Below are positions 1-8,394 of a DNA stretch of 15,307 bases, piece by piece. The notes under the pieces were generated by a model. It was not told where the DNA came from, made no database searches, and saw only the letters and a list, made by a program, of their open reading frames with translations. Position 1 is the stretch's first letter; each line of letters begins with the position of its first letter. The stretch comes from CAYTLW01 sp964438735 (GTDB lineage: Bacteria > Myxococcota_A > UBA9042): contig CAYTLW010000160.1 in assembly GCA_964438735.1 (NCBI GenBank), positions 1 through 15,307 on the forward strand. Reading direction: 5' to 3'. Position numbers and translations under genes: made by a program.

Positions 1-2
1 AG

Positions 3-1040
3 GCTGGCGCCTGCGGCCCAGGCTGCCCATACGTGGTAGGGCGAGCATGTACGATCTTTCGCATCGAAAACCCCTTGCTCAGCAGCGGCCTCAAGCTGGG
101 TCAACGGCTCTGCTACACCAGCGGCATGATGTACTTCATGTTCGGCTTGCCGCGGCTGGTCTTTCTGCTGGCGCCGCTGGCCTTCCTGGTCTTCGGGCGG
201 CACATCTTCAACGCCACGCCGTTGATGGTGCTGGCCTACGCCATGCCCCACCTTGCCCACGCCATCATCACCAACTCCAAGATCCAGGGCCGCTTCCGGC
301 ACTCCTTCTGGGCCGAGGTCTATGAGACCGCCCTGGCCCCGTACATCCTGTTGCCCACCTGGCTGGCGCTCATCAACCCGGGTCTGGGCACCTTCAACGT
401 CACCGCCAAGGGCGGACTGGTGGAGAAGGAACACTTCGACAAGACCATCGCTCGCCCCTACCTCTTTTTGCTGGTGCTCATCGGCGCGGGCATGGTCGCT
501 GGCGCCGTGCGGCTGGGCCTGAGCCTGTCGGATTGGGATGTGCTGGCCATCAACCTGGGCTGGTCCATGTACAACTTTGTCGTGGTCGCGGCCACGGTGG
601 CCGTGGCCTTCGAACGCAGACAGGTGCGCGAGTCCTGGCGAATCGACGCCCGGATCCCGGCGTTGTTGCGTCTGCCAGGGGGGCACGCTGCGATGTGCAC
701 CACCCGGGACATCTCCGCCGGCGGCGCGTCGGCGGTGCTCGAGGAGCCCATCGATATCGAAGCCGACGTGCCGCTGACGCTGACCTTGTTGATGGGTGAC
801 CAGGCCCTGCCCCTGCCCATTCGAGTGGTGAGCGCCAAGGGCAAGCTGTTGCGCGCACGCTTCGACGAGTTCACCGGTCAAGGCGAAGAGTGGAGCGCAC
901 GCGCGCTGTTCAGCCGCGCGGACGCCTGGATCGACTGGCGCGACGAAGGGCGTGACAAGCCGACGCGAGCGGCGTGGAGCCTGGCGGGCCACGCGATGAA
1001 CGCGCTGCACAAGCTGGCGTTGGGCCGCAGCAAGCGCTGA
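3..1040 (+). CDS. bcsA: Cellulose synthase catalytic subunit BcsA, C-terminal part (5' end missing)
   Basis: This is the C-terminal part of the inner-membrane GT2 enzyme that polymerises UDP-glucose and translocates the glucan. The frame is open to the left edge, so no true start is visible; the first in-frame start codon is GTG at 33, and numbering below counts from it. Seen: the BcsA-typical IFRIENPLL at residues 8-16; hydrophobic membrane segments at about 32-54, 62-80, 98-116, 143-163 and 172-193; and the family motif FNVTAKGG at 121-128. A PilZ domain follows with the c-di-GMP-binding pair RxxxR (R195/R199) and DxSxxG (D226, S228, G231), so activation by c-di-GMP is expected. The GT2 catalytic core (D,D,D) lies upstream, outside the window. 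Bases 1-53 do not translate into the expected QxxRW region in this frame (see findings). The stop is 15 nt before bcsB. Identification is firm; only completeness is in doubt. Confidence 0.93.
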   Translation, partial: AGACGPGCPYVVGRACTIFRIENPLLSSGLKLGQRLCYTSGMMYFMFGLPRLVFLLAPLAFLVFGRHIFNATPLMVLAYAMPHLAHAIITNSKIQGRFRHSFWAEVYETALAPYILLPTWLALINPGLGTFNVTAKGGLVEKEHFDKTIARPYLFLLVLIGAGMVAGAVRLGLSLSDWDVLAINLGWSMYNFVVVAATVAVAFERRQVRESWRIDARIPALLRLPGGHAAMCTTRDISAGGASAVLEEPIDIEADVPLTLTLLMGDQALPLPIRVVSAKGKLLRARFDEFTGQGEEWSARALFSRADAWIDWRDEGRDKPTRAAWSLAGHAMNALHKLALGRSKR

Positions 1041-1044
1041 CGGC

Positions 1045-1050
1045 GGAAGG
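1045..1050 (+). promoter_or_regulatory. Ribosome binding site of bcsB
   Basis: GGAAGG lies 5 nt before the ATG at 1056 and 4 nt after the bcsA stop. It supports this start and translation of bcsB from the same message as bcsA. Confidence 0.6.
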
Positions 1051-1055
1051 CGAAG

Positions 1056-3260
1056 ATGAACAAGCCTCGGCAGCAGATCCGACGGGCGACCCGCTGCATG
1101 GTCGCGGCGCTGCTCGTGGGTGCGTTCGCCATGCCCGCGACCGCCGCCGGACAAGGCAAGCGCGACGCCGAGCCATGGATGCGCACGCCCCTGTTGCAGC
1201 TGGGCCTGACCGCCTCCCTGCGCCGTTACAGCACCGCGCCCCGATTGGATTTCGGCTTTCGAACCCGACGCGACCAGGTGCTGACCGGCGCCCGCCTCGA
1301 GCTGATCTTCGACGCCCAGAGCGAGCTGCCCGGCACGGTGAACGGCCTGGTGGTCTCCCTCAATGGCGAGGAGATCGACCGGGTGCCCCTGGCTGAGTTG
1401 AGCAACAGCCCGCGCCAGGTCGCCGTCGACGAGCGCCTGATCGGCGAGCGAAACACCCTGCGCGTGGCGCTGGCGCGGCCCGTGACCAGCGTCTGCGAGC
1501 CCCAGGTACCGCCCGGGACCTGGAAGGTGTTGGCCGGTGGCCACATCGACCGGCGCAGCACGCCGCTGCCGCTCCGCAATGACCTGGCCAATCTACCGCT
1601 GCCCTTTTACGACCCCGATTTTGACACCGAACCGGTGGTCGACGTGGTCATGCTCGGCGCCCCGCGCACGGCCGCCATCGCCAACGCCGCCCTCATCGCG
1701 GGCTGGATGGGCAAGGTCTCCAAGCTGGAGACCCGCTTCAACGTGACCTGGGGCAAACTGCCCGACCGCAGCGCCATCGTGCTCGGCGTGAGCGAGGATG
1801 TGGTCAAGGCCGGCCTCGGCAAGGCGGTGCAAGCGCCGACCCTGCGCGTGGTCGATCACCCGCGCTTCCCCAGGACCCATCGCAAGATCCTGGTGCTCAC
1901 CGGCGCCACGCCAGGGCAGGTGCGGACCGCCGCCATCCACCTGGCTGCCGAGAAGGTGAAGCTGCGCGGGCCGGAGTTGACGTTGTCGACGGCCGAACCA
2001 GCCCTGACGTCGGGCCCGATTCGTGGCGGGCAGGGCTGGGCCCACACCGCCCGCCCGACGTCGCTCTCCGATGTGGTGGATCCGGCCACGTTGATCTTCT
2101 CCAGCGCCACCGGCGGCACCTTGCGGGTGCCCTTCCGCGTCGCACCGGACCTGTCCGTCTGGCCCGAAGACTGGATCCACATGGACCTGCAGTTGCGCCG
2201 CAAGGCTGCCGCCGGTCGCACGGCGCCTGCCCTGCACGTCGAGTTCAACGGCAAGTTCGTGCAGACCCTGCCGGCTGAAGCGGCCACCGGTGGCTGGGAG
2301 TCGGTGCCCCTACGCGTTCACCGGACCCACCTGCGCGGCTTCAACGAACTGCTGGTGCACGTGGACTTCACCGGCGCACCTCTGCCCTGCCTGCAGGGCG
2401 GCGGCAAGGCCCCGGCTACCAAGGCCCGGGTGGAACTGTCGCCGAAGAGTCTCCTGCACCTGCACGGATTCCCCTACATGGCGCCGGTGCCGGATCTGGA
2501 GCGCTTCATCTACGACGGCCACCCTTTTTCCCGCTGGCCTGATTTGCGGGAGACGGTGGCTGTATTGCCCGACTCGCCGCAGGCCGCGGACGTCTCGACG
2601 CTGCTGTCGACCGTGGCCCACCTGGCGACCATCACGGGCTCGGTTGGCGAGCGCTTGCGCGTGGCGATGGCGTCGGAGATCGCTGTGCAACGCCCCCTGG
2701 ATCGCGACATTCTCATCGTTGGCGGACCGGCCAGAAATGGCCTGCTGGCCGCCTGGCTGCCGAATTCCCCCCTGCGCCAGGGCAGCGGAATTCGGGCCCG
2801 GGGCGCCACCGGCCTGTCCTGGCTGCGCATCCTGTTGGAGGGGCGCTGGCCCGGTCGCGAGGTCCATCTCGCCGATAAGTGGCTACGGCGTGCCGACAAC
2901 GCGGGCATCGTGGTTGGATTCGAGCAGCCCACAGGGGTGCAACGCACGGTCATCGCCATGATGGGCGCCGCGCCGCGCAACATCCCGAACATCTCCCGGC
3001 TGCAGGGTGTCGCCGACAGTCGCTATCCCCATGGCGACCTGATGGTGATCGATGGCGAGCGACGGGCCATCTTCCGCCTGCTGCCCCAGTCGGCCCACGG
3101 TGATGCCTCCACGTTGCTGCGCATTCGCTGGTACCTGGCCCACCACTGGCTGGTGGTGTTGCTGGCCGTGCTTTTGCTGGCCGGCCTGGTGGCCAATCGC
3201 GCGCATCTGGCACTGCTGCGCAAAGAGCGTGAGCGCGAGATGTCACGAGGCGGGCCGTGA
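1056..3260 (+). CDS. bcsB: Cellulose synthase periplasmic subunit BcsB
   Basis: BcsB is the periplasmic partner of BcsA; it guides the glucan out of the BcsA channel and its C-terminal helix is needed for synthase activity. The 734-residue product is close to the usual 700-800. Seen: an N-terminal signal peptide (basic RRATR, hydrophobic core at about 15-25, cleavage likely near ATA-A at 28-31); a beta-rich carbohydrate-binding-like first half; paired family cysteines at about 147 (CEPQVPPGTW) and 445; the conserved PDLERF block starting at 479, followed by the HPFSRWPDLRET stretch typical of BcsB; and a C-terminal membrane helix at about 697-716 (WLVVLLAVLLLAGLVA) with a short Arg/Lys-rich cytoplasmic tail. 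The start is set by GGAAGG 5 nt upstream. The stop overlaps the bcsZ start (TGATG), implying translational coupling. Confidence 0.95.
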   Translation: MNKPRQQIRRATRCMVAALLVGAFAMPATAAGQGKRDAEPWMRTPLLQLGLTASLRRYSTAPRLDFGFRTRRDQVLTGARLELIFDAQSELPGTVNGLVVSLNGEEIDRVPLAELSNSPRQVAVDERLIGERNTLRVALARPVTSVCEPQVPPGTWKVLAGGHIDRRSTPLPLRNDLANLPLPFYDPDFDTEPVVDVVMLGAPRTAAIANAALIAGWMGKVSKLETRFNVTWGKLPDRSAIVLGVSEDVVKAGLGKAVQAPTLRVVDHPRFPRTHRKILVLTGATPGQVRTAAIHLAAEKVKLRGPELTLSTAEPALTSGPIRGGQGWAHTARPTSLSDVVDPATLIFSSATGGTLRVPFRVAPDLSVWPEDWIHMDLQLRRKAAAGRTAPALHVEFNGKFVQTLPAEAATGGWESVPLRVHRTHLRGFNELLVHVDFTGAPLPCLQGGGKAPATKARVELSPKSLLHLHGFPYMAPVPDLERFIYDGHPFSRWPDLRETVAVLPDSPQAADVSTLLSTVAHLATITGSVGERLRVAMASEIAVQRPLDRDILIVGGPARNGLLAAWLPNSPLRQGSGIRARGATGLSWLRILLEGRWPGREVHLADKWLRRADNAGIVVGFEQPTGVQRTVIAMMGAAPRNIPNISRLQGVADSRYPHGDLMVIDGERRAIFRLLPQSAHGDASTLLRIRWYLAHHWLVVLLAVLLLAGLVANRAHLALLRKEREREMSRGGP

Positions 3261-4570
3261 TGCCCGCGCGGCGATCGATGGCGACGCTCTGTGTCGCCTT
3301 CTTCGGTGCGGCCTGTGGCGCGGCCAGCGCCAATGCCACGCCCCCATCCACTGCCCCAGCCCCGCCGGACCATGCGTCTGCGGCTCCCGCTGGGACGCCG
3401 CAGGCGCCTTCCCTTGCGCCGGAGGTGCGCAAGCCAGCCGTTCCCGCGGTGGAACCCAAGCCAGTGTCCTTGCGACCGACCGTGGCCTGCAGCAGGGCGC
3501 CCTGGCCGGAGTTCAAGTCCTACGCCGGCCACTTCATCGCCGCCGATGGTCGCGTCGTCGACCACACCGATCATGCCCGCTCGACGTCCGAGGGTCAGGC
3601 CTATGGCCTCTTCCTGGCCCTTGTGGCCAACGACCGCAAGCGCTTCAAGCGCATCCTGCGCTGGACCGCCAACAACCTGGCTCGCGGGCGACTCGACAAG
3701 AACCTCCCCGCCTGGCTGTGGGGACGCTCCAAGAAGGGCAAGTGGGGCGTGTTGGATCGCAACGCGGCTTCCGACGCGGATCTGTGGATGGCCTATGCGC
3801 TGCTGGAGGCCCGCCGGCTGTGGCGGGTACGTCGATATGGCCGCCTCGGCCGCGCGCTGCTCGCCCAGGTCGCCGCCAAAGAGGTGGTCACGATGCCCGG
3901 ACTGGGCCGCGTGCTCATGCCGGCGCCAGTGGGTTTCGTAGTCGACAAGGACAAGCGCTGGCGCCTCAATCCGAGCTACGTTCCGCTGCAACTGCTGCGG
4001 CGCTTCGAGGCCGTGGATGCCAAGGGTCCTTGGGCGGATATCGCAGCCAGCAGCGCCCGACTGCTGACCGAGACGGCGCCTTCCGGCCTGGCCCCCGACT
4101 GGGTCGACTGGCAGGCGAAGAAGGGCTGGGTATCGGCCGGCAAGAAACGAAATGTGGCGGGCTACGACGCCATCCGCACCTATCTCTGGGCCGGCATGTT
4201 GCACGCTGAGGAGCCCATGCGCTCGACCCTCGACGACGCGCTCGGCGGAATGCTGGAGTTTTACAACAAGTACGGATGGTTGCCGGAGCGTTCGCCAGTT
4301 GGCCGGGCGCTGCCAATCGGCTCCCGCGCCCCCGTTGGCTACTACGCCTGCGTCCTGCCTATGGCTATGGCCCGGGGAGATGCCAAAGCCGCCCGCTCGC
4401 TACAAGCCAGGATCGTCGCGTCCGTACGCGATGGCCACTTCGGCGAACCGGCCACATACTATGACCAGAACCTCGTGCTTTTCGGCCTCGGCTGGGCACG
4501 GGGGCGTTACGCTTTTGGCGCTGATGGTCGCCTGTTGACGGCATGGAGGAAGGGATGCAGCGCGCGTTGA
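3260..4570 (+). CDS. bcsZ: Periplasmic endo-beta-1,4-glucanase BcsZ (GH8)
   Basis: BcsZ is a glycoside hydrolase family 8 cellulase that trims nascent cellulose in the periplasm and is commonly encoded between bcsB and bcsC. With the ATG at 3260 the product has 436 residues. Seen: a signal peptide (cleavage near ASANA, residue 26); a Pro/Ala-rich linker at about 27-75; then the GH8 domain with STSEGQAYG (E111, probable general acid), ASDADLWMAYALLEA (D172), NPSYVPLQLLRRF (238-250) and GYDAIRTYLW (D303, a conserved GH8 position). Start choice: ATG 3260 overlaps the bcsB stop as TGATG, with GAGG at 3247-3250 nine nt upstream; GTG 3257 is the alternative. The linker makes it longer than the E. 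coli enzyme of about 370 residues. Its last 16 nt overlap bcsC. Confidence 0.94.
   Translation: MPARRSMATLCVAFFGAACGAASANATPPSTAPAPPDHASAAPAGTPQAPSLAPEVRKPAVPAVEPKPVSLRPTVACSRAPWPEFKSYAGHFIAADGRVVDHTDHARSTSEGQAYGLFLALVANDRKRFKRILRWTANNLARGRLDKNLPAWLWGRSKKGKWGVLDRNAASDADLWMAYALLEARRLWRVRRYGRLGRALLAQVAAKEVVTMPGLGRVLMPAPVGFVVDKDKRWRLNPSYVPLQLLRRFEAVDAKGPWADIAASSARLLTETAPSGLAPDWVDWQAKKGWVSAGKKRNVAGYDAIRTYLWAGMLHAEEPMRSTLDDALGGMLEFYNKYGWLPERSPVGRALPIGSRAPVGYYACVLPMAMARGDAKAARSLQARIVASVRDGHFGEPATYYDQNLVLFGLGWARGRYAFGADGRLLTAWRKGCSAR
4545..4549 (+). promoter_or_regulatory. Ribosome binding site of bcsC, inside the bcsZ 3' end
   Basis: GGAGG, extended by AAGGG, lies 5 nt before ATG 4555. It overlaps the earlier in-frame ATG at 4543, which has no Shine-Dalgarno of its own, so it decides the start in favour of 4555. 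Confidence 0.65.
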
Positions 4571-7500
4571 TCGTCGCGATTGTGTGCGTCCTGTTGGGCA
4601 GCGTCTGCGCGCCGCGGCGCGCGCAGGCTTCGTCGCCCGCGGTCAAGAAGCTCGTCGAGAAGGCCACCTGGTGGCAGAAAAAAGGCCGCGCCGACCGGGC
4701 CGCAGAAGCCTGGGGCAAAGTGTTGCGGAGCGAGCCGAAGCATGCGCGCGCGCTCATCGCCCTGGGCACCCTGGCGGCTCGGCGCGGCGATACCAAGACG
4801 GCCGAGAAATACGTCGCCCGCCTGCGTCGTGGTCACCCCGGGCACCCAGGCATCACCTCGTTGCGGCGCATGATTTCGGTGGGCTCGAGCTATGATTCCC
4901 TGCTGAAACAGGCCCGCGGTCACGTACGGGGCGGTCGCTTGAAGCAGGCCGTGTCGACCTACGATCGGGCGTTCGGCGACGGCGGGCCACCGCCGCGGCT
5001 GGCGCTGGAATATTGGCAGACCCTGGGCGGCATCGATGGTCGCTGGGATGAAGCCCGCCGCGGCCTGGCGGGGCTGGTGCGCCGTTGGCCCAATCGGGTC
5101 GACTTCAAGCTCGCTGCGGGCCAGCACCTGACCTACCGGGAGTCCCATCGCCGCGATGGCATCGCGCAGCTGCTCGCCCTGGTCGGCCACTCCGTCGCCG
5201 GTAACGACGCCCGCAGGAGCGTGCGGAAGGCCCTGCTCTGGTTGCGCGCCAAGCCGTCGGATAAACCGCTCTACGATCGCTACACCTCCCTGGTGGGGCC
5301 AGATCCGGCGCTGAAGCAGCGGCTGCCCAAGCCGAAGGTCACCGTGCGCAAGACCGACCGCGTCAAAGCCGGCTACGAGGCGCTGAACGAGCGCAAGTTA
5401 GAACGCGCCCAGAAGCTGTTCCGGGCCGAATCACGGCGGGCGGCGCGCAATCCCGATGTGCTGGTCGGCCTGGCGACCGTGGCGTTGCAGCGCAAGGACT
5501 TCGCGCGCGCCCAGGAGCTGCTGACCCAGGTGAGCAAGCTGGCCCCGGACAGGCCGCAGATCTGGCAGCGATCGCTCAAGAGCGCTTCCTTCTGGGCGCA
5601 AATGCACAAGGCGGCCGAGCTGCGCAAGAAGCCGGCCACCCGCGCCAAAGCCCTGGCCCTGTATCGAAGGGCCCGCGAGGCGTCGCCCGAGGAGGCGTCT
5701 CATGCCGACCTGGAGATCGCCAGCCTGCACGCCGAGGCCGGCCGCTACGAGGAGTCGAAGCTGCTCTACGAGTCGCTGCTACGCGCCGATCCGGACCATG
5801 TGGGTGCGCTCATCGGGCTCATCAACATCCTGCTGCAGCGAGGCAAACGCGCCGAGGCCATCGCCCTGAACCGCCGCGTCCGCGAACTGGCGCCCGAACG
5901 GGCCTTGAATGAGGCCACGCTGCGCTCTGAGTTGCTCCGCAAGCAGGCGGAGCTGGCGAGCAAGGGCGGGCAACCGGAACGGGCGTACAGCCTGCTCCTG
6001 CGAGCCGTGGAGGCGTCGCCCAAGAGCAAGTGGGCGCGCCTGAACCTCGTCTATGTGCTGCTGTCGCTCAACCGGATTCCGCACGCGCGCAAGGCGGCCG
6101 ACAAGCTGCTGGCCATCGCCCCCATGATGGTCGAAGCGCGCACGGCCAAGGCTCGGGTGCTGCTGGCCGCGGGGCAGCGGCAGGCGGCCCTGGACGAGCT
6201 GCAGACCATCGCCCGAGGGCGGCTGGACGAGGATGGCATTCGCCTGCGTCGACGCATCCTGGTCGAGGTGGAGGCCCGGCGGGCCCTGGCGCCCGCACTT
6301 CGCGGCAAACGTATGCAGGCGCGACACCAGCTGATGCAGCTGGAGCTGAAGGTGCAGGACGATCCGGAGATGATGGCCTACGTGGCCACCGTCTGGGCCG
6401 ACCTGGGCCGGCAGGAGCACGCCCTGGGCCTGATGAACAAGGCCATCGCCCAGATGGAGAAGCCGCCACCGGGCGCCATGCTGCAGTACGCCTCGGTCCT
6501 GCTGCGCGCGGGCAAGGACGCCGAGTTCCTGGTCGTGGTCAATGAGCTGGCCGAGACCGCGGGTTTGAGCGGCAAGGCAGCGGTCGACCTGGGCCGGCTG
6601 CGGGTGGCTTTCGGCGTGCGCCGGGCCGACAAGTTGCGCGAGCAGGGCCACTACACCCGCGCGCTGAACTTCCTGGCGCCCCTGCTGAGGGCCTATCCCA
6701 AGGACAAGGGCCTGCTGACCGCCCTGGCACGGCTCTTCTTCGACAAGGGCCACTTCGCCGAGGCGCGGGCCATCTATGAGCGCGTATTGAAGGCGTCGCC
6801 CGACAACGCCGAAGCGCGCTGGGGCGCTGTGCAGACGGCCTCTTCGCAGCATCGCAACGCGGACGCCAAGCGCTTGGCGAACCAGGGCATCAAGCGCCAG
6901 CCGAAGAATCCACGCACCCACCTCATCAAGGCCCGCCTGCACCTGCTGGACGGTGAAGATGGCGACGCCATGAAGGCGCTTCAACGGGCCCTGGCCCTGG
7001 CCGAACGGGCCCACCTCTCACACACCGACAAGAAGGTGGCCAGCTCGGCGCTGACCGCCGGCCGCAAGTCGCCCTTGTCCGCGGCGAGCAGCACGGAGGC
7101 CATGTTGTTGGCCGCGCAATCCAAGTTCGTCAGCGGCGCCAAGCGCGAGGCCGCAGGCGGCATGACCCTGTCGGTGCAGCGGGAGATCCGACAGGAGATC
7201 GACAACCTGGAGAGTCGCTATCACGTCGATGTGACCACCGACATGAAGATCCGTCGGCGCAATGGGGAGACGGGCCTGGGCGAGTTGACCGAGTTCCGCG
7301 TGCCCATCCAGCTGAACCTGCCTATCGGCTATCGCGGCTGGCTGGGCTTCCGCGCCACCCCCGTGCTGGTCGATGCCGGCCTGGCGGCCCTGGACCAGGC
7401 TGGCGTGGCGCAAAGATACGGCAGCCTGGGCGCCGAGGTGGCCGCCGGCGAGGCGTCTCCTGTGGCGCAATCGGCTACAGGGGTCGAGGTGGGGCTGAGC

Positions 7501-8355
7501 TATCGCAGCAAGGGCCTGACCGCCGATCTGGGCAGCACGCCGCTGGGTTTCCTCATTCAGAACGTGGTCGGCGGCCTGAAGTGGCGCAGCCGTTTCGGTC
7601 CCTTTGGGCTCTCCCTGGGCGCCCATCGCCGGGCGGTGAGCGACAGCCTGCTGTCCTATTCGGGGCTCAAAGATCCGCGCAGCAACAAGATTTGGGGCGG
7701 GGTGGTGCGGCAGGGGCTGCGCGCCGATGCGGCTTATGGCAGCGACGCAGTGGTCTACTGGATCTACGGCGAGCTGGACGCCCTGGTCGGCCTGGAGACC
7801 CAGGACAATACCCGCGTGGCCGCCGGGGCCGGCACCGAGTGGAAGCTGCACGACTGGAATAACAACTCCTTCACCACAGGGCTGGCCGTGTCCTACATGT
7901 CCTATAGCCACAACCTGCGTAACTTCACGCTGGGTCATGGCGGCTACTTCAGCCCGCAGAGTTTCATCCATGTGGGCGTGCCCTTTATCTGGCGGGGGGC
8001 GATGAAGCGTCTGCGTTGGGAGGTGCTCGGCAAGGCGGGAATCAACTTCTTCAACGAGTCGGCCATCGCCTACTATCCCACCGACCAGGGGCTGCAGAAC
8101 CAGATCGACCAGATCGTCGACGGCGACGGCAAGCCGGTGACGTCGTCTTATGCGGACTACTCGTCGCTGGCCTTCGCGCTCGACACCGAGGGCAGGCTGG
8201 CCTATCGCCTGGCGGGGCCCTTCGAGGCTGGTCTGTTGTTGAGCATCCACACCGCGGATGACTATCGTGAACTCATCGGCGCGATCTATGTTCGTTTCGA
8301 CTTCCAGGCGAGGGCCCGCGCGGGCGCACCGCCGCTGCGAATGCGCAGGTTTTAG
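4555..8355 (+). CDS. bcsC: Cellulose export protein BcsC (TPR scaffold plus outer-membrane beta-barrel)
   Basis: BcsC carries the glucan across the periplasm and outer membrane, as AlgK plus AlgE do for alginate. The 1266-residue product is slightly longer than the usual 1100-1200. Seen: a signal peptide (hydrophobic core 4-19, cleavage probably after AQA at 25); a long alpha-helical TPR array at about 30-840, for example AAEAWGKVLRSEPKHARALI, LALYRRAREASPEEASHADL and ARAIYERVLKASPDNAEARW; then from about 866 the BcsC_C barrel domain, opened by a stretch with NGETGLGELTEFRVPIQLNLP-like residues and rich in alternating aromatic/Gly strands. The last clear strand is AIYVRFDF; a 16-residue Arg-rich tail ends in Phe. 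Start chosen from GGAGG at 4545-4549; the ATG at 4543 is less likely. It overlaps bcsZ by 16 nt. Rows of helical repeats make the N-terminal half easy to recognise but hard to count exactly. Confidence 0.93.
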   Translation: MQRALIVAIVCVLLGSVCAPRRAQASSPAVKKLVEKATWWQKKGRADRAAEAWGKVLRSEPKHARALIALGTLAARRGDTKTAEKYVARLRRGHPGHPGITSLRRMISVGSSYDSLLKQARGHVRGGRLKQAVSTYDRAFGDGGPPPRLALEYWQTLGGIDGRWDEARRGLAGLVRRWPNRVDFKLAAGQHLTYRESHRRDGIAQLLALVGHSVAGNDARRSVRKALLWLRAKPSDKPLYDRYTSLVGPDPALKQRLPKPKVTVRKTDRVKAGYEALNERKLERAQKLFRAESRRAARNPDVLVGLATVALQRKDFARAQELLTQVSKLAPDRPQIWQRSLKSASFWAQMHKAAELRKKPATRAKALALYRRAREASPEEASHADLEIASLHAEAGRYEESKLLYESLLRADPDHVGALIGLINILLQRGKRAEAIALNRRVRELAPERALNEATLRSELLRKQAELASKGGQPERAYSLLLRAVEASPKSKWARLNLVYVLLSLNRIPHARKAADKLLAIAPMMVEARTAKARVLLAAGQRQAALDELQTIARGRLDEDGIRLRRRILVEVEARRALAPALRGKRMQARHQLMQLELKVQDDPEMMAYVATVWADLGRQEHALGLMNKAIAQMEKPPPGAMLQYASVLLRAGKDAEFLVVVNELAETAGLSGKAAVDLGRLRVAFGVRRADKLREQGHYTRALNFLAPLLRAYPKDKGLLTALARLFFDKGHFAEARAIYERVLKASPDNAEARWGAVQTASSQHRNADAKRLANQGIKRQPKNPRTHLIKARLHLLDGEDGDAMKALQRALALAERAHLSHTDKKVASSALTAGRKSPLSAASSTEAMLLAAQSKFVSGAKREAAGGMTLSVQREIRQEIDNLESRYHVDVTTDMKIRRRNGETGLGELTEFRVPIQLNLPIGYRGWLGFRATPVLVDAGLAALDQAGVAQRYGSLGAEVAAGEASPVAQSATGVEVGLSYRSKGLTADLGSTPLGFLIQNVVGGLKWRSRFGPFGLSLGAHRRAVSDSLLSYSGLKDPRSNKIWGGVVRQGLRADAAYGSDAVVYWIYGELDALVGLETQDNTRVAAGAGTEWKLHDWNNNSFTTGLAVSYMSYSHNLRNFTLGHGGYFSPQSFIHVGVPFIWRGAMKRLRWEVLGKAGINFFNESAIAYYPTDQGLQNQIDQIVDGDGKPVTSSYADYSSLAFALDTEGRLAYRLAGPFEAGLLLSIHTADDYRELIGAIYVRFDFQARARAGAPPLRMRRF

Positions 8356-8379
8356 GCGTTGATGGGCGCTGAACGTCTC

Positions 8380-8387
8380 GGGGGAGG
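8380..8387 (+). promoter_or_regulatory. Strong ribosome binding site of the beta-helix lipoprotein gene
   Basis: GGGGGAGG ends 7 nt before ATG 8395 and only 1 nt before ATG 8389. Spacing favours 8395 as the start. It lies in the 39-nt gap after the bcsC stop, which holds no obvious terminator or promoter, so read-through from bcsC is likely. Confidence 0.6.
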
Positions 8388-8394
8388 CATGGAG

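Noticed and set aside
3052..4209. 385-codon + strand frame overlapping bcsB and bcsZ
   Set aside because: Both overlapped genes have clear family motifs in their own frames; this frame is Arg/Pro/Ala-rich and motif-free.
5779..7014. 411-codon open frame on the - strand opposite bcsC
   Set aside because: Antisense to the TPR array; Leu/Gln/Arg/Gly-rich with no recognisable feature.
8359..8394. Earlier starts for the beta-helix gene (TTG 8359, ATG 8362, ATG 8389)
   Set aside because: The Shine-Dalgarno at 8380-8387 is correctly spaced only for ATG 8395; the earlier starts lack one or are too close to it, and add charged residues before the signal sequence.
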